From Acidimicrobiales bacterium (GTDB lineage: Bacteria > Actinomycetota > Acidimicrobiia > Acidimicrobiales > Aldehydirespiratoraceae), in NCBI GenBank assembly GCA_033344915.1, contig JAWPML010000001.1, positions 2,724,369 through 2,788,368 of the forward strand: a stretch of 64,000 bases of DNA, read 5' to 3'. This document shows, piece by piece, positions 1 to 7,463 of this stretch. Every line of letters begins with the position of its first letter. Positions within the stretch are counted from its first letter, which is position 1. The translations under genes were made by a program, and so were the position numbers. The notes beneath the pieces were generated by a model, which did no database searches, was not told where the DNA came from, and saw only the letters and a list, made by a program, of their open reading frames with translations.

Positions 1-698
1 TCCAACGGGCGCCCTGGTCCTCGATCGTCGAACGCCTCACCACCGACGCGGTCCTCGACGCGTTCCGCGTGAGCCTGATCGTCAGCGTGTCCGCCGCACT
101 GGCGTGCGTGGTCGTCGGCCTGCCCCTCGCGTGGGTCATGGCCCGATCCTCCCGCCGGGGCATCGCCGCGTTGCGGGTGATCGTGCTGCTGCCGATGGTG
201 CTGCCGCCCGTCGTCGGCGGCACGGCGTTGCTCTTCGCGCTCGGTCGGCGCGGCCTGTTCGGCGAGTGGCTCGATCGCTGGTTCGGCATCACGCTGCCGT
301 TCACGACGGCCGGCGCCGTGGTCGCCGCGACCTTCGTCGCGATGCCGTTCTTCGTCACCACCGTCGAGTCCGCGCTACGCGACGCGGGACCCGACCTGGA
401 CGAGGCCGCGGCCACGCTCGGGGCCGGGCCGTGGGCGACGTTCGTGCACGTCACCGTACCCACCGTGCGACCCGCCATCGGCGCCGGCCTCGCGCTGTCG
501 TGGGCCCGCGCCCTCGGCGAGTTCGGCGCGACCATCACCTTCGCAGGCAGCCTGGGCGGCCGGACGCGGACCCTCCCGGTCGAGACCTTCCTCGCGCTGG
601 AGACCGACCCCGAGTCGGCGATCGCGATCAGCGTCCTGCTGTTGGCGATCAGCCTCGCCGTGCTCGTCCTGCTCCGTGGACGGTGGCTCCGGCGATGA
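1..698 (+). CDS. modB: Molybdate-type ABC transporter permease (ModB), 5'-truncated by window edge
   Basis: Inner-membrane channel subunit of an ABC importer for molybdate or a related oxyanion. The reading frame is open from base 3, upstream of the GTG at 69, and encodes permease-like sequence (PWSSIVERL...AVLDAFRVS), so the true start lies left of the window. Visible are several hydrophobic segments, the EAA loop that docks the ATPase (LDEAAATLGAGPWATF, about residues 120-135 counted from GTG 69) and the ModB-typical stretch GEFGATITFAGSLGGRT. Its stop overlaps the next ATPase gene by 4 bases (ATGA), so the two are translationally coupled. Sulfate permease CysT/CysW is the main alternative; the GEFGATITFAG sequence favours ModB. 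Confidence 0.85.
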   Translation, partial: QRAPWSSIVERLTTDAVLDAFRVSLIVSVSAALACVVVGLPLAWVMARSSRRGIAALRVIVLLPMVLPPVVGGTALLFALGRRGLFGEWLDRWFGITLPFTTAGAVVAATFVAMPFFVTTVESALRDAGPDLDEAAATLGAGPWATFVHVTVPTVRPAIGAGLALSWARALGEFGATITFAGSLGGRTRTLPVETFLALETDPESAIAISVLLLAISLAVLVLLRGRWLRR

Positions 699-1342
699 CG
701 ATCGAACTGCACGGCCACGTCCGCCGCGGTGACCTCGCGCTCGACATCGACCTGTCGCTCGAACCCGGCCTCACCACGGTCGCCGGCGGCAACGGCGCAG
801 GGAAGACCACACTGCTACGCACGCTCGCCGGATTGGAGGCGCTCGACGGCGGCTCGCTCGTGATCGACGGCCGCGTGCTCGACGACGCGTCACGATCGGG
901 GTTCGTGGCGGCCCACGACCGCGACGTCGCCCTGCTCTTCCAGGATCACCGGCTCTTCCCCCATCTCGACGCCCTCGACAATGTGGCGTTCGCCGCCCGC
1001 CGGCGCGGCGTCGCCCGCGCCACGGCGCGACGCGCGGCGCGCGACGCCCTCGCCGCGGTCGAGATGGCGGACTTCGGGTCACGTCGACCCGACTCGCTCT
1101 CGCTCGGTCAGCGACAACGGGTGGCGATCGCCCGCACCCTCGCGGCCGGGGCAGGGACCGTCCTGCTGGACGAGCCCCTCGCCGCGGTCGACGACGCGGG
1201 ACGGACGACCCTGCGCGACGCGTTGCGCTCCTTCGACGCCACCAACATCGTCTGGGTCACCCACGACCCGGTCGACGCGGCCGGTGCCCCACAACGCGTG
1301 TCGGCGGGGAACGGCACGGTGCGCAAGACTTCCGACTCGTGA
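695..1342 (+). CDS. modC: ABC transporter ATP-binding protein, short ModC-like
   Basis: ATPase partner of the preceding permease. ATG at 695 overlaps the modB stop. The 215-residue protein has Walker A (GGNGAGKTT, residues 31-39), a Q-loop (LLFQDHRLFPH), the ABC signature (LSLGQRQRVAIA), Walker B (VLLDEPL) and an H-loop (WVTHD). Full-length ModC proteins are about 350 residues with a C-terminal Mop/TOBE oxyanion-sensing domain; here the protein stops just after the nucleotide-binding fold, so that domain is absent. The gene ends in a GTGA overlap with the SDR gene. Substrate is inferred from modB only. Confidence 0.82.
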   Translation: MTIELHGHVRRGDLALDIDLSLEPGLTTVAGGNGAGKTTLLRTLAGLEALDGGSLVIDGRVLDDASRSGFVAAHDRDVALLFQDHRLFPHLDALDNVAFAARRRGVARATARRAARDALAAVEMADFGSRRPDSLSLGQRQRVAIARTLAAGAGTVLLDEPLAAVDDAGRTTLRDALRSFDATNIVWVTHDPVDAAGAPQRVSAGNGTVRKTSDS

Positions 1343-2112
1343 CCACTCCCGACCCGCTCTCCGCCTTCCGCCTCGACGACCGCGTCGCGATCGTCACCGG
1401 GGCCAGCTCCGGCCTCGGTGCCCGGTTCGCCCGCACCCTCGCGGGCGTCGGCGCCAAGGTCGTCCTCGCCGCCCGGCGGGCGGACCGCCTGGAGGCCCTG
1501 GCGGCTGAACTCCCCGACGCACTCGCCGTCGCCGTCGACCTGACGGAGGCGGGCGCAGCGGCCGACCTCGTCAACCGGACGGTCGAGCACTACGGCCGGA
1601 TCGACGTGCTGGTGAACAACGCAGGCGTGAGCACCGCCATCCCCGCGCTGGACTTCGACGAGGACGACTTCCGGCGCGAGGTCGAGATCGACCTCGTCGC
1701 GCCCTACGCGCTCGCCCGGGCCACCGGCGCGTGGGCGATCGAGAACGCGCACCCGCTGAGCATCGTCAACATCGGGTCGGTGCTCGGCTTCGTCGGCGGC
1801 GGCAAGCTCCGGGTGCCGGGCTATGCCGCGGCGAAGGGCGGCCTCCACAACCTCACGCGTGAGCTGGCGTCCCAGTGGGCCCGCAAGGGCGTGCGGGTGA
1901 ACGCGATCGCTCCGGGCTGGTTCGAGACCGAGATGAACACGGAGATGTTCGAGGACGACCGGTCGTTCGCCTACATGGCGGACGGCGCGCCCATGGGTCG
2001 GGCGGGCATCGACGGCGAGCTCGACGGCGCCCTGCTCCTCCTCGCGTCGGACGCGAGTTCCTTCATGACCGGGGCCATCGTGGCGGTCGACGGCGGATGG
2101 ACCGCCGTGTGA
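1339..2112 (+). CDS. SDR family NAD(P)-dependent oxidoreductase
   Basis: Classical short-chain dehydrogenase/reductase of 257 residues, a normal length for the family. The cofactor motif TGASSGLG is at residues 20-27, the structural NNAG motif follows VDVLV, and the active site shows S147, Y162 and K166 (YAAAK). The C terminus has the usual SSFMTGAIVAVDGG ending. It starts at GTG 1339, whose last two bases are shared with the modC stop. The substrate cannot be told from sequence; linkage to a molybdate transporter looks like operon packing rather than shared function. Confidence 0.88.
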   Translation: MTTPDPLSAFRLDDRVAIVTGASSGLGARFARTLAGVGAKVVLAARRADRLEALAAELPDALAVAVDLTEAGAAADLVNRTVEHYGRIDVLVNNAGVSTAIPALDFDEDDFRREVEIDLVAPYALARATGAWAIENAHPLSIVNIGSVLGFVGGGKLRVPGYAAAKGGLHNLTRELASQWARKGVRVNAIAPGWFETEMNTEMFEDDRSFAYMADGAPMGRAGIDGELDGALLLLASDASSFMTGAIVAVDGGWTAV

Positions 2113-2134
2113 GCCGCTCGCTACTCTGCGTGCG

Positions 2135-2887
2135 ATGAGTCTTCTCCGAACGGACGATCTCTCGGTGTCGTTCGGCGGCGTCAAGGCACTCTCGGGCGTG
2201 GACCTGCGCGTCGATCAGGGCGGCATCACCGGCCTGATCGGGCCGAACGGCGCCGGAAAGACGACCTTCATCGACGCGGTGACGGGCATGGTTCCCTCGA
2301 GTGGACAGGTCATGCTGGGCGACGTCGAGATCACCTCCATGCCGCCGGCCGAACGAGCCCGGCTCGGTCTCGTCCGCACGTTCCAGACGCTGGAGCTCTT
2401 CGAGGATCTGACGGTCGAGGACAACCTCGCGGCCGCCGCACTTCACCGGCCCTGGTGGCAGTTCGTCGTGGATGCACTGTGGCCGTGGGGGTCGCGGGGC
2501 ATACCCCCGGAGGTCGACGACGCGCTCGATCTCCTCGGTATCACGGCCGACCGCGACCGGTTCCCATCCGACCTCAGCCACGGTCAGCGCCGGCTCGTCG
2601 GCGTCGCCCGCGCCCTCGCCGCTCGACCGCGGGTGCTGCTGCTCGACGAACCGGCGGCCGGGCTCGACTCCGCGGAGAGCGCCGCACTCGGTCGACGGCT
2701 GCGAGCGATCGCCGACACCGGCGTGACCGTCTTTCTCATCGACCACGACATGGGGCTCGTGCTCGACGTCTGCGACACGATCCACGTGCTCGACTTCGGC
2801 TCGATCATCGCGTCGGGCACGGCGGAACAGGTCCGCGCGGATCCCGCCGTCGTCGCCGCGTACCTCGGACGGGCGGCCGAGGCATGA
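2135..2887 (+). CDS. livG: Branched-chain amino acid-type ABC transporter ATP-binding protein (LivG)
   Basis: First of two paired ATPases of a HAAT (Liv-type) importer. Walker A GPNGAGKTT is at residues 36-44, the long LivG-type insert follows (FEDLTVEDNLAAAALH), the signature is unusual (LSHGQRRLVGVARAL) and Walker B is LLLDEPAAGLD. Length (250 aa) fits LivG. The next gene livF overlaps it by 4 bases. The matching permease and binding protein are not adjacent but 4.5-8 kb downstream (7464-10862), separated by minus-strand genes, and are the obvious partners. Liv-type systems also carry aromatic acids, amides, urea and steroid-like acids, so amino acid specificity should not be assumed. Confidence 0.87.
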   Translation: MSLLRTDDLSVSFGGVKALSGVDLRVDQGGITGLIGPNGAGKTTFIDAVTGMVPSSGQVMLGDVEITSMPPAERARLGLVRTFQTLELFEDLTVEDNLAAAALHRPWWQFVVDALWPWGSRGIPPEVDDALDLLGITADRDRFPSDLSHGQRRLVGVARALAARPRVLLLDEPAAGLDSAESAALGRRLRAIADTGVTVFLIDHDMGLVLDVCDTIHVLDFGSIIASGTAEQVRADPAVVAAYLGRAAEA

Positions 2888-3591
2888 CCGTCCTGCGCAT
2901 CCGCGGACTGCACGCGGGCTACAACGGCGTTGCCGTGGTATGGGGTCTCGACCTCGAGGTCGCGGCCGGCGAGGTCGTCGCCCTGCTCGGCCCGAACGGC
3001 GCGGGCAAGACCACCACGCTCCGCACGATCAGCGGCCTGCTGCCGGTGATCGACGGCACGGTGGAAGTAGCCGGCCAGCCGACCGACAGTCGGCGGCCCT
3101 TCAAGGTCGCGCGCCGCGGCGTCGCCCATGTGGCCGAGGACCGTTCGCTCTTCCCGGGCCTCACGGTCAAGGAGAACCTGCGCCTGTCCCCCGGCTTGAA
3201 GCGTCGGGATCGGGCTGCCGCCTACGACCGGGCCGTCGATGTCTTCCCCGCCCTCGGCCCACTCATGAACCGGCGGGCCGGGCTCCTGTCGGGCGGCGAG
3301 CAGCAGATGCTCGCCGTGGCCCGCGGGATCATCACGAAGCCGCAGTTGCTCCTCGTCGACGAGATGAGTCTGGGGCTCGCCCCGGTCATCGTCGAGGAGA
3401 TGCTCCCGGTCGTACGTCGCGTCGCCGACGAGCTCGACACCGCCGTGGTCGTCGTCGAGCAGCACATCCATCTCGCCCTCGAGCTCGCCGACCGGGCCGT
3501 GGTGCTCGCCAACGGCTCCGTCGTCCTCGACGGCGACGCCGCCGCCCTGCGCGACGACCCCAGCCGGATCGAAGCCAGCTATCTCGGCTGA
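2884..3591 (+). CDS. livF: Branched-chain amino acid-type ABC transporter ATP-binding protein (LivF)
   Basis: Second ATPase of the Liv-type importer, 235 residues as usual for LivF. ATG at 2884 overlaps the livG stop (ATGA). Walker A GPNGAGKTT lies at residues 36-44, the LivF hallmark VAEDRSLFPGLTVKENL follows, then the signature LSGGEQQMLAVAR and Walker B LLLVDEMSLGLAP. The DEMSLGLAP sequence separates LivF from LivG. The stop codon TGA (3589-3591) is built into the left arm of a palindromic repeat that probably ends the transcript. Confidence 0.9.
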   Translation: MTVLRIRGLHAGYNGVAVVWGLDLEVAAGEVVALLGPNGAGKTTTLRTISGLLPVIDGTVEVAGQPTDSRRPFKVARRGVAHVAEDRSLFPGLTVKENLRLSPGLKRRDRAAAYDRAVDVFPALGPLMNRRAGLLSGGEQQMLAVARGIITKPQLLLVDEMSLGLAPVIVEEMLPVVRRVADELDTAVVVVEQHIHLALELADRAVVLANGSVVLDGDAAALRDDPSRIEASYLG

Positions 3592-3625
3592 GAACGGACA
3601 GGGGGTCAGACGCCTGTCCATTCTC
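3590..3625. repeat. Dispersed palindromic repeat, copy A (GGGGGTCAGAC hairpin)
   Basis: Near-perfect inverted repeat: arm GAGAACGGACAGG (3590-3602), loop GGGTCAGACG (3603-3612), arm CCTGTCCATTCTC (3613-3625), one mismatch. It begins inside the livF stop codon. Related elements occur at 29844-29879 and 52137-52169, each also starting at or just past a stop codon. It could act as a terminator or mRNA stabiliser and looks like a REP-type mobile palindrome. Confidence 0.75.
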
Positions 3626-3644
3626 GGGCATCTAGATTGGCGCC

Positions 3645-4049
3645 ATGAGCGACGATGCGGGGCCGCGGCCCGACGCGGGCTGGTACCCGGACCCCGAAGT
3701 CGCCGGCGGGCTGCGTTACTGGGACGGCGCCGACTGGACCACGCACCGCCAACCACCGGCCGGTCCGCCCCCGCCCCCGCTGCTCGCGCCCCGACCGGAC
3801 AACGGCGCCGCGATCGCGTCGCTCGTCATCTCCATCGCCGGCTTCTTCTTCACGTGCATGGTGTTGTGCCCGATCGGCATGATCCTCGGTCGCAACGAGG
3901 TGCAGCGCATCGACCGCGGCGAGGGTGACCCGGCCGCTCGAGGACTCGCCCAGGCCGGCTACATCATCGGCGCGATCGGCACGGCGCTTCTCGCCCTCGG
4001 GATCGTGTTCATCGCGATGATCCTGGCCGTGGCCGCGGCGAACACATGA
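3645..4049 (+). CDS. DUF2510/DUF4190 domain membrane protein
   Basis: Small actinobacterial membrane protein of 134 residues. Residues 7-35 form a DUF2510 module (AGWYPDPEVAGGLRYWDGADWT), a short tryptophan-rich cytosolic domain found at the ends of many actinobacterial membrane proteins. A Pro-rich linker leads into a DUF4190-like pair of membrane helices (IASLVISIAGFFFTCMVLCPIGMILG, and IIGAIGTALLALGIVFIAMIL). No enzymatic motif is visible. The next gene overlaps its stop by 4 bases. Function unknown. Confidence 0.8.
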   Translation: MSDDAGPRPDAGWYPDPEVAGGLRYWDGADWTTHRQPPAGPPPPPLLAPRPDNGAAIASLVISIAGFFFTCMVLCPIGMILGRNEVQRIDRGEGDPAARGLAQAGYIIGAIGTALLALGIVFIAMILAVAAANT

Positions 4050-4456
4050 CCGCCACCGCGACCCGTGTCCCCCTGGCGACCCACGTCACGCCGCGCCTGG
4101 CGGTCGTGGGTGCGCTCGCCGCGACCGCGGTGGCAACCGCCGGAGCGGAGGACGGCGTGGTGCTGTGCCCGTTCCGTCGGTGCACGGGCGCCTACTGCCC
4201 GGGCTGCGGCGCGACCCGGGCGACGAACCGGCTCGTGCGCGGTGACCTCGGCGCGGCCTGGGCCCACCACCCGGCGATCGTGCTCATGGCGGCGCAGGTC
4301 GCGGTCATCGGCGCGGTCCTGCTCGCCCGGCGCCAGGATCCCCGGACACTTCCGCGCTGGCTGGTCCTCGGCTGGGTGAGCGTCAACGCGGCCGCGATGA
4401 TCGTCGTCTGGGCGGTACGGATCGGATCCGGCGCGATCCCCCGCGGGATCTTCTGA
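4046..4456 (+). CDS. DUF2752 domain membrane protein
   Basis: A 136-residue protein coupled by ATGA overlap to the preceding DUF2510 gene. It shows the DUF2752 signature: CPFRRCTGAYCPGCGATRA followed by RLVRGDLGAAWAHHPA, with four cysteines in the first motif, and three predicted membrane helices (about residues 15-33, 70-90, 105-125). DUF2752 proteins are small membrane proteins of unknown function, often beside DUF2510/DUF4190 genes as here. The stop lies only 3 bases from that of the convergent acyl-CoA synthetase gene. Confidence 0.8.
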   Translation: MTATATRVPLATHVTPRLAVVGALAATAVATAGAEDGVVLCPFRRCTGAYCPGCGATRATNRLVRGDLGAAWAHHPAIVLMAAQVAVIGAVLLARRQDPRTLPRWLVLGWVSVNAAAMIVVWAVRIGSGAIPRGIF

Positions 4457-4459
4457 CCG

Positions 4460-6010
4460 TCAGATCGTGCGACCGGCGTCGGCCCAGTACGGCTCGCGCA
4501 GCTCCCGTTTCAGGATCTTGCCGGTCCCCGTCCGCGGCATCTCGTCGACGAAATCGACCGAGCGGGGTCGCTTGTACCCCGCCAGCTTCTCCCGGCATGC
4601 GTCGATGAGGGCGTCGGCGAGCGCGTCGCGGTCGACGGTGGGATCGGACACGGCGACGATCGCCTTGACCTCCTCGCCGAACTCCTCGTTCGGCACACCG
4701 ATCACGGCGACGTCCTCGACCGCATCGTTCTCGGAGATGATGGCCTCGATCTCGGCCGGATAGATGTTGACCCCACCCGAGATGATCATGTCGATCTTGC
4801 GGTCGGACAGCCAGAGGTAGCCGTCGGCGTCGAGATGGCCGACGTCGCCCGTGGTGAACACGCCCGGCTCGAGATGGGCAGCGGCGGTCTTCTCGGGGTC
4901 GTTGTGGTACTCGAAGTCGCTGCCCATCGCGTTCTTGAAGTAGAGCGTGCCGGTCTCGTCCACGCCGAGGTGGTTGCCGTCGTCGTCGACGACGAAGACC
5001 TCCATCACCTCGAGCGGCTTGCCGACGCTGCCGCCCTTGTCGAGCCACTCGTCGGCCCGGATGACGCTGATGAACGCGCCCTCGGTCGAGCCGTAGTACT
5101 CGTGGAAAACCGGACCCATCCAGTCGATCATCGCCCGCTTCCACGGCGGCGGGAAGGGCGCGGCGCCGTGCCAGACCGCGACCAGCGACGACCCGTCGAA
5201 CCCGCCCCGCTCGTCGGCGGGGAGGTCGAGCAGGCGCTTGAACTGGGTCGGCACGAGATGGACGTTGGTCACCGCGTGCTCGTCGATGAGCGCCAGCGCG
5301 CCGGCGGCGTCGAACTTGTGCTGCATGACGATCGTCGACCCGTTGACGAGCGGCATGAAGCTGAAGGCCCACTGGGCGGAGTGGTAGGCCGGGCCGGCCA
5401 ACAGGGTCGTGCCGTCGGAAGGCACGAAGTCGTTCATCGACGCGCAGATGAGCTGGAAGATCTCCGACGGGATCCCCTGCCCGCCCGACAACATGCCCCG
5501 CACGCCCTTGGGACGCCCGGTCGTACCGGAGGTGTAGAACATCGGACCGCCAAGGAGCTGTTCTTCCAGCGGCGCATCGTCGCCGGACGCGACCAGGTCC
5601 TCGTAGGCATCCAGGTCGCCGGAGCCGACGACGGCCGAGAACTCGACCGTGGCGGCCCGCGGGTCCGCGAGCGCCGCCGTTGCGACGTCGACGAACCGGT
5701 TCCCCACCAGCAGCGCCTTCGCGCCGGCGTCGTCGAGCACGTAGGCCAGCTCGTCGGCCACCCAGTGCCAGTTGACGGGGACGACGGTGAATCCGGTGTG
5801 GGCCGCGGCGAGCAGGATCTCGTAGAGCTCGCGGCGGTTGCCCATCATCACCGCGATGGTGTCGCCGGAGCCGACGCCGCGATCCGCCATTGCCCGGGAG
5901 AGCCGCGTGACCCGCGTCCGCAGTTCGGCCCATGTGGTGGTGCCGTGCTCGTCGACGAGCGCGGCCCGATCCGGGTGCGCGGCGACATGATTGTCGAGCA
6001 GGATCGCCAT
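4460..6010 (-). CDS. Acyl-CoA synthetase / fatty-acid-CoA ligase (AMP-binding, FadD-like)
   Basis: Adenylate-forming enzyme activating a carboxylic acid to its CoA thioester. 516 residues from ATG 6010, which overlaps the stop of the carotenoid oxygenase gene (ATGA); the frame continues upstream but only as Arg-rich shadow sequence. Motifs: P-loop FYTSGTTGRPKGV, the aromatic A5 motif YYGSTEG, the A7/A8 hinge TTGDVGHLDADGYLWLSDRKIDMIISGG, and the catalytic lysine region RTGTGKILKREL. Order in the operon is oxygenase then ligase, which fits conversion of an oxygenase product, after oxidation to an acid, into a CoA ester for beta-oxidation. Exact chain length or substrate cannot be read from sequence. 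Confidence 0.88.
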   Translation of the reverse strand: MAILLDNHVAAHPDRAALVDEHGTTTWAELRTRVTRLSRAMADRGVGSGDTIAVMMGNRRELYEILLAAAHTGFTVVPVNWHWVADELAYVLDDAGAKALLVGNRFVDVATAALADPRAATVEFSAVVGSGDLDAYEDLVASGDDAPLEEQLLGGPMFYTSGTTGRPKGVRGMLSGGQGIPSEIFQLICASMNDFVPSDGTTLLAGPAYHSAQWAFSFMPLVNGSTIVMQHKFDAAGALALIDEHAVTNVHLVPTQFKRLLDLPADERGGFDGSSLVAVWHGAAPFPPPWKRAMIDWMGPVFHEYYGSTEGAFISVIRADEWLDKGGSVGKPLEVMEVFVVDDDGNHLGVDETGTLYFKNAMGSDFEYHNDPEKTAAAHLEPGVFTTGDVGHLDADGYLWLSDRKIDMIISGGVNIYPAEIEAIISENDAVEDVAVIGVPNEEFGEEVKAIVAVSDPTVDRDALADALIDACREKLAGYKRPRSVDFVDEMPRTGTGKILKRELREPYWADAGRTI

Positions 6011-7356
6011 CAGCCGCGGGGCATCCAGTTGCCGTGGGCGCCGTAGGGGACGCGCTGGGGCGAGAACACCCGGGCCACCGGCGGACCGGAGAAGTCCTGG
6101 GCGTCGATGATCCGGAACTCGCTGACGTCGGTCTCGACGTCGTGGCCGAACAGCACGACCCAACCGTCGTCCTCGGCACCACCCTCACCGCGGGGGATGA
6201 ACACGGGCTCGCCGCCGTTGACGTTGCCGAGGTCGTGGATCTCGGGGACGCCCGTGCGCAGGTCGTACTTGTAGATCTCCTGGCCCATCGACGGGTTCTC
6301 CGGGGAGTGCCCGAGCTGTTGGGCGTAGCCGAAGCGGGTCTGGAGGCCGACGAGGCGATCGTTCACCCGGGGGAAGTCCGCCTTGTGGTCGTCGAGGTGC
6401 TCCTCCTTGACCGTGCCCGCGGTGAGGTCGATCGTCCAGCGCCACAGCTCGGCCTTGCCGGAGATGTCGTCGAAGCCCCCGTCCATGAAGCTGTCGAGCC
6501 GGCAGACGACGAGGACGATCGTGTCGCCCTCCTCCCACGAGTTGACGGGATGCAGCACGTAGCCCGGCTCGATGTCGAACCAGCGCACGTCGGCATCGCC
6601 GCCGGTGCGGGGCATCACGCCCAGCCGGGAGCCGTTGTCCGGCGTCCAGCCGAACGGGGTTTCACCTGCCATCGCCTTGTCGAGGCTGAAGCAGACGGGG
6701 AGGTCCATCCACACCACGTTGTGTTCCGTGATGTTGAAGTCGTGCATCATCACCCCGGTGGGGAGCGTGATCGGCTCCGCTTGGATCAGCGCGCCCGATG
6801 CATCGAAGCGGTAGTAGCGGAGGAACTCGGGGCCCACGACGCGGTACCCGAACGCGAGCATCTCGCCCGTCACCGGGCAGAGCTTCGGGTGGGCGGTGAA
6901 CGGACCGACCACCCTGCCGTCGAAGTTCTCCATGCCGATCGTGTTCAGGTCGCGGTCCATCTCGTAGGGGGCGAACCCCTCGTTCAGCGCGAAGAGCCGA
7001 CCGGCGTGGGGCACGATGTTGGTGTTGGCCGGCGAGTTGGCGGGATCCATCGAGAATCCGTCGGCGCCACCTTCGAGCACCGGCGTGCGCACATAGCGGT
7101 TGGTGATCGACGCCTTGCCGTCGCGCAGGTCGACGGCGTGGATCATGCCGTCGCCGAAGAACCAGTGATCGCTCCAACCGCTCTTCGGGTTGAACCCGTT
7201 GCGCATGTACGTGCCGTCGATCTCGGCCGGGATCGCGCCCTCGACCTCGAGATCGTCGAGCGTGAGCTCCTCCTCGATCGGGCCGTAGTTGCCCTGGAGA
7301 TGCCACGGCAGATCCGTCGGCGTGGTCGGCGTGATGTCGGCTTCGGCGGTGCTCAT
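6010..7356 (-). CDS. Carotenoid oxygenase family protein (apocarotenoid / lignostilbene-type dioxygenase)
   Basis: Retinal pigment epithelium 65/carotenoid cleavage dioxygenase family, iron-dependent oxidative cleavage of a polyene or stilbene double bond. 448 residues from ATG 7356, chosen because GAGGGG lies 5 bases upstream; the TTG at 7383 has no such site. Family features: N-terminal LQGNYGPIEEELTLDDLEVEGAIPAEIDGTYMRNGFNP, GDGMIHAVDL, the iron-ligand regions AHPKLCPVTGEMLAFGY and MMHDFNITEHNVVWMDLPV, and the C-terminal YGAHGNWMP carrying the last histidine. Coupled to the downstream acyl-CoA synthetase. Divergent from a Liv-type binding protein, which suggests its substrate or product is imported. 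Confidence 0.88.
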   Translation of the reverse strand: MSTAEADITPTTPTDLPWHLQGNYGPIEEELTLDDLEVEGAIPAEIDGTYMRNGFNPKSGWSDHWFFGDGMIHAVDLRDGKASITNRYVRTPVLEGGADGFSMDPANSPANTNIVPHAGRLFALNEGFAPYEMDRDLNTIGMENFDGRVVGPFTAHPKLCPVTGEMLAFGYRVVGPEFLRYYRFDASGALIQAEPITLPTGVMMHDFNITEHNVVWMDLPVCFSLDKAMAGETPFGWTPDNGSRLGVMPRTGGDADVRWFDIEPGYVLHPVNSWEEGDTIVLVVCRLDSFMDGGFDDISGKAELWRWTIDLTAGTVKEEHLDDHKADFPRVNDRLVGLQTRFGYAQQLGHSPENPSMGQEIYKYDLRTGVPEIHDLGNVNGGEPVFIPRGEGGAEDDGWVVLFGHDVETDVSEFRIIDAQDFSGPPVARVFSPQRVPYGAHGNWMPRG

Positions 7357-7398
7357 GGTTCCCCTCGCGATGGCTGACGACAAACCTAGCCCAGCCGG

Positions 7399-7411
7399 TT
7401 AACACTGTTAA
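7399..7411. promoter_or_regulatory. Palindrome TTAACACTGTTAA in divergent intergenic region
   Basis: Perfect 6-bp inverted repeat around one central base, in the 107-bp gap between the divergent carotenoid oxygenase and binding-protein genes. It is more AT-rich than its surroundings. Size and place fit a repressor operator, and a TetR-family gene ends the same plus-strand operon (10859-11449), so it is the natural candidate ligand. Binding is inference. Confidence 0.45.
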
Positions 7412-7463
7412 GTCCCGGACGGCTAACGTCGTTCACCACTTCGGGATCATGAGGGAGATTTCC

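Noticed and set aside
4453-4465. Small palindrome TCTGACCGTCAGA covering two convergent stop codons
   Set aside because: Six-base arms are within chance, and part of the symmetry comes from the two facing stop codons.
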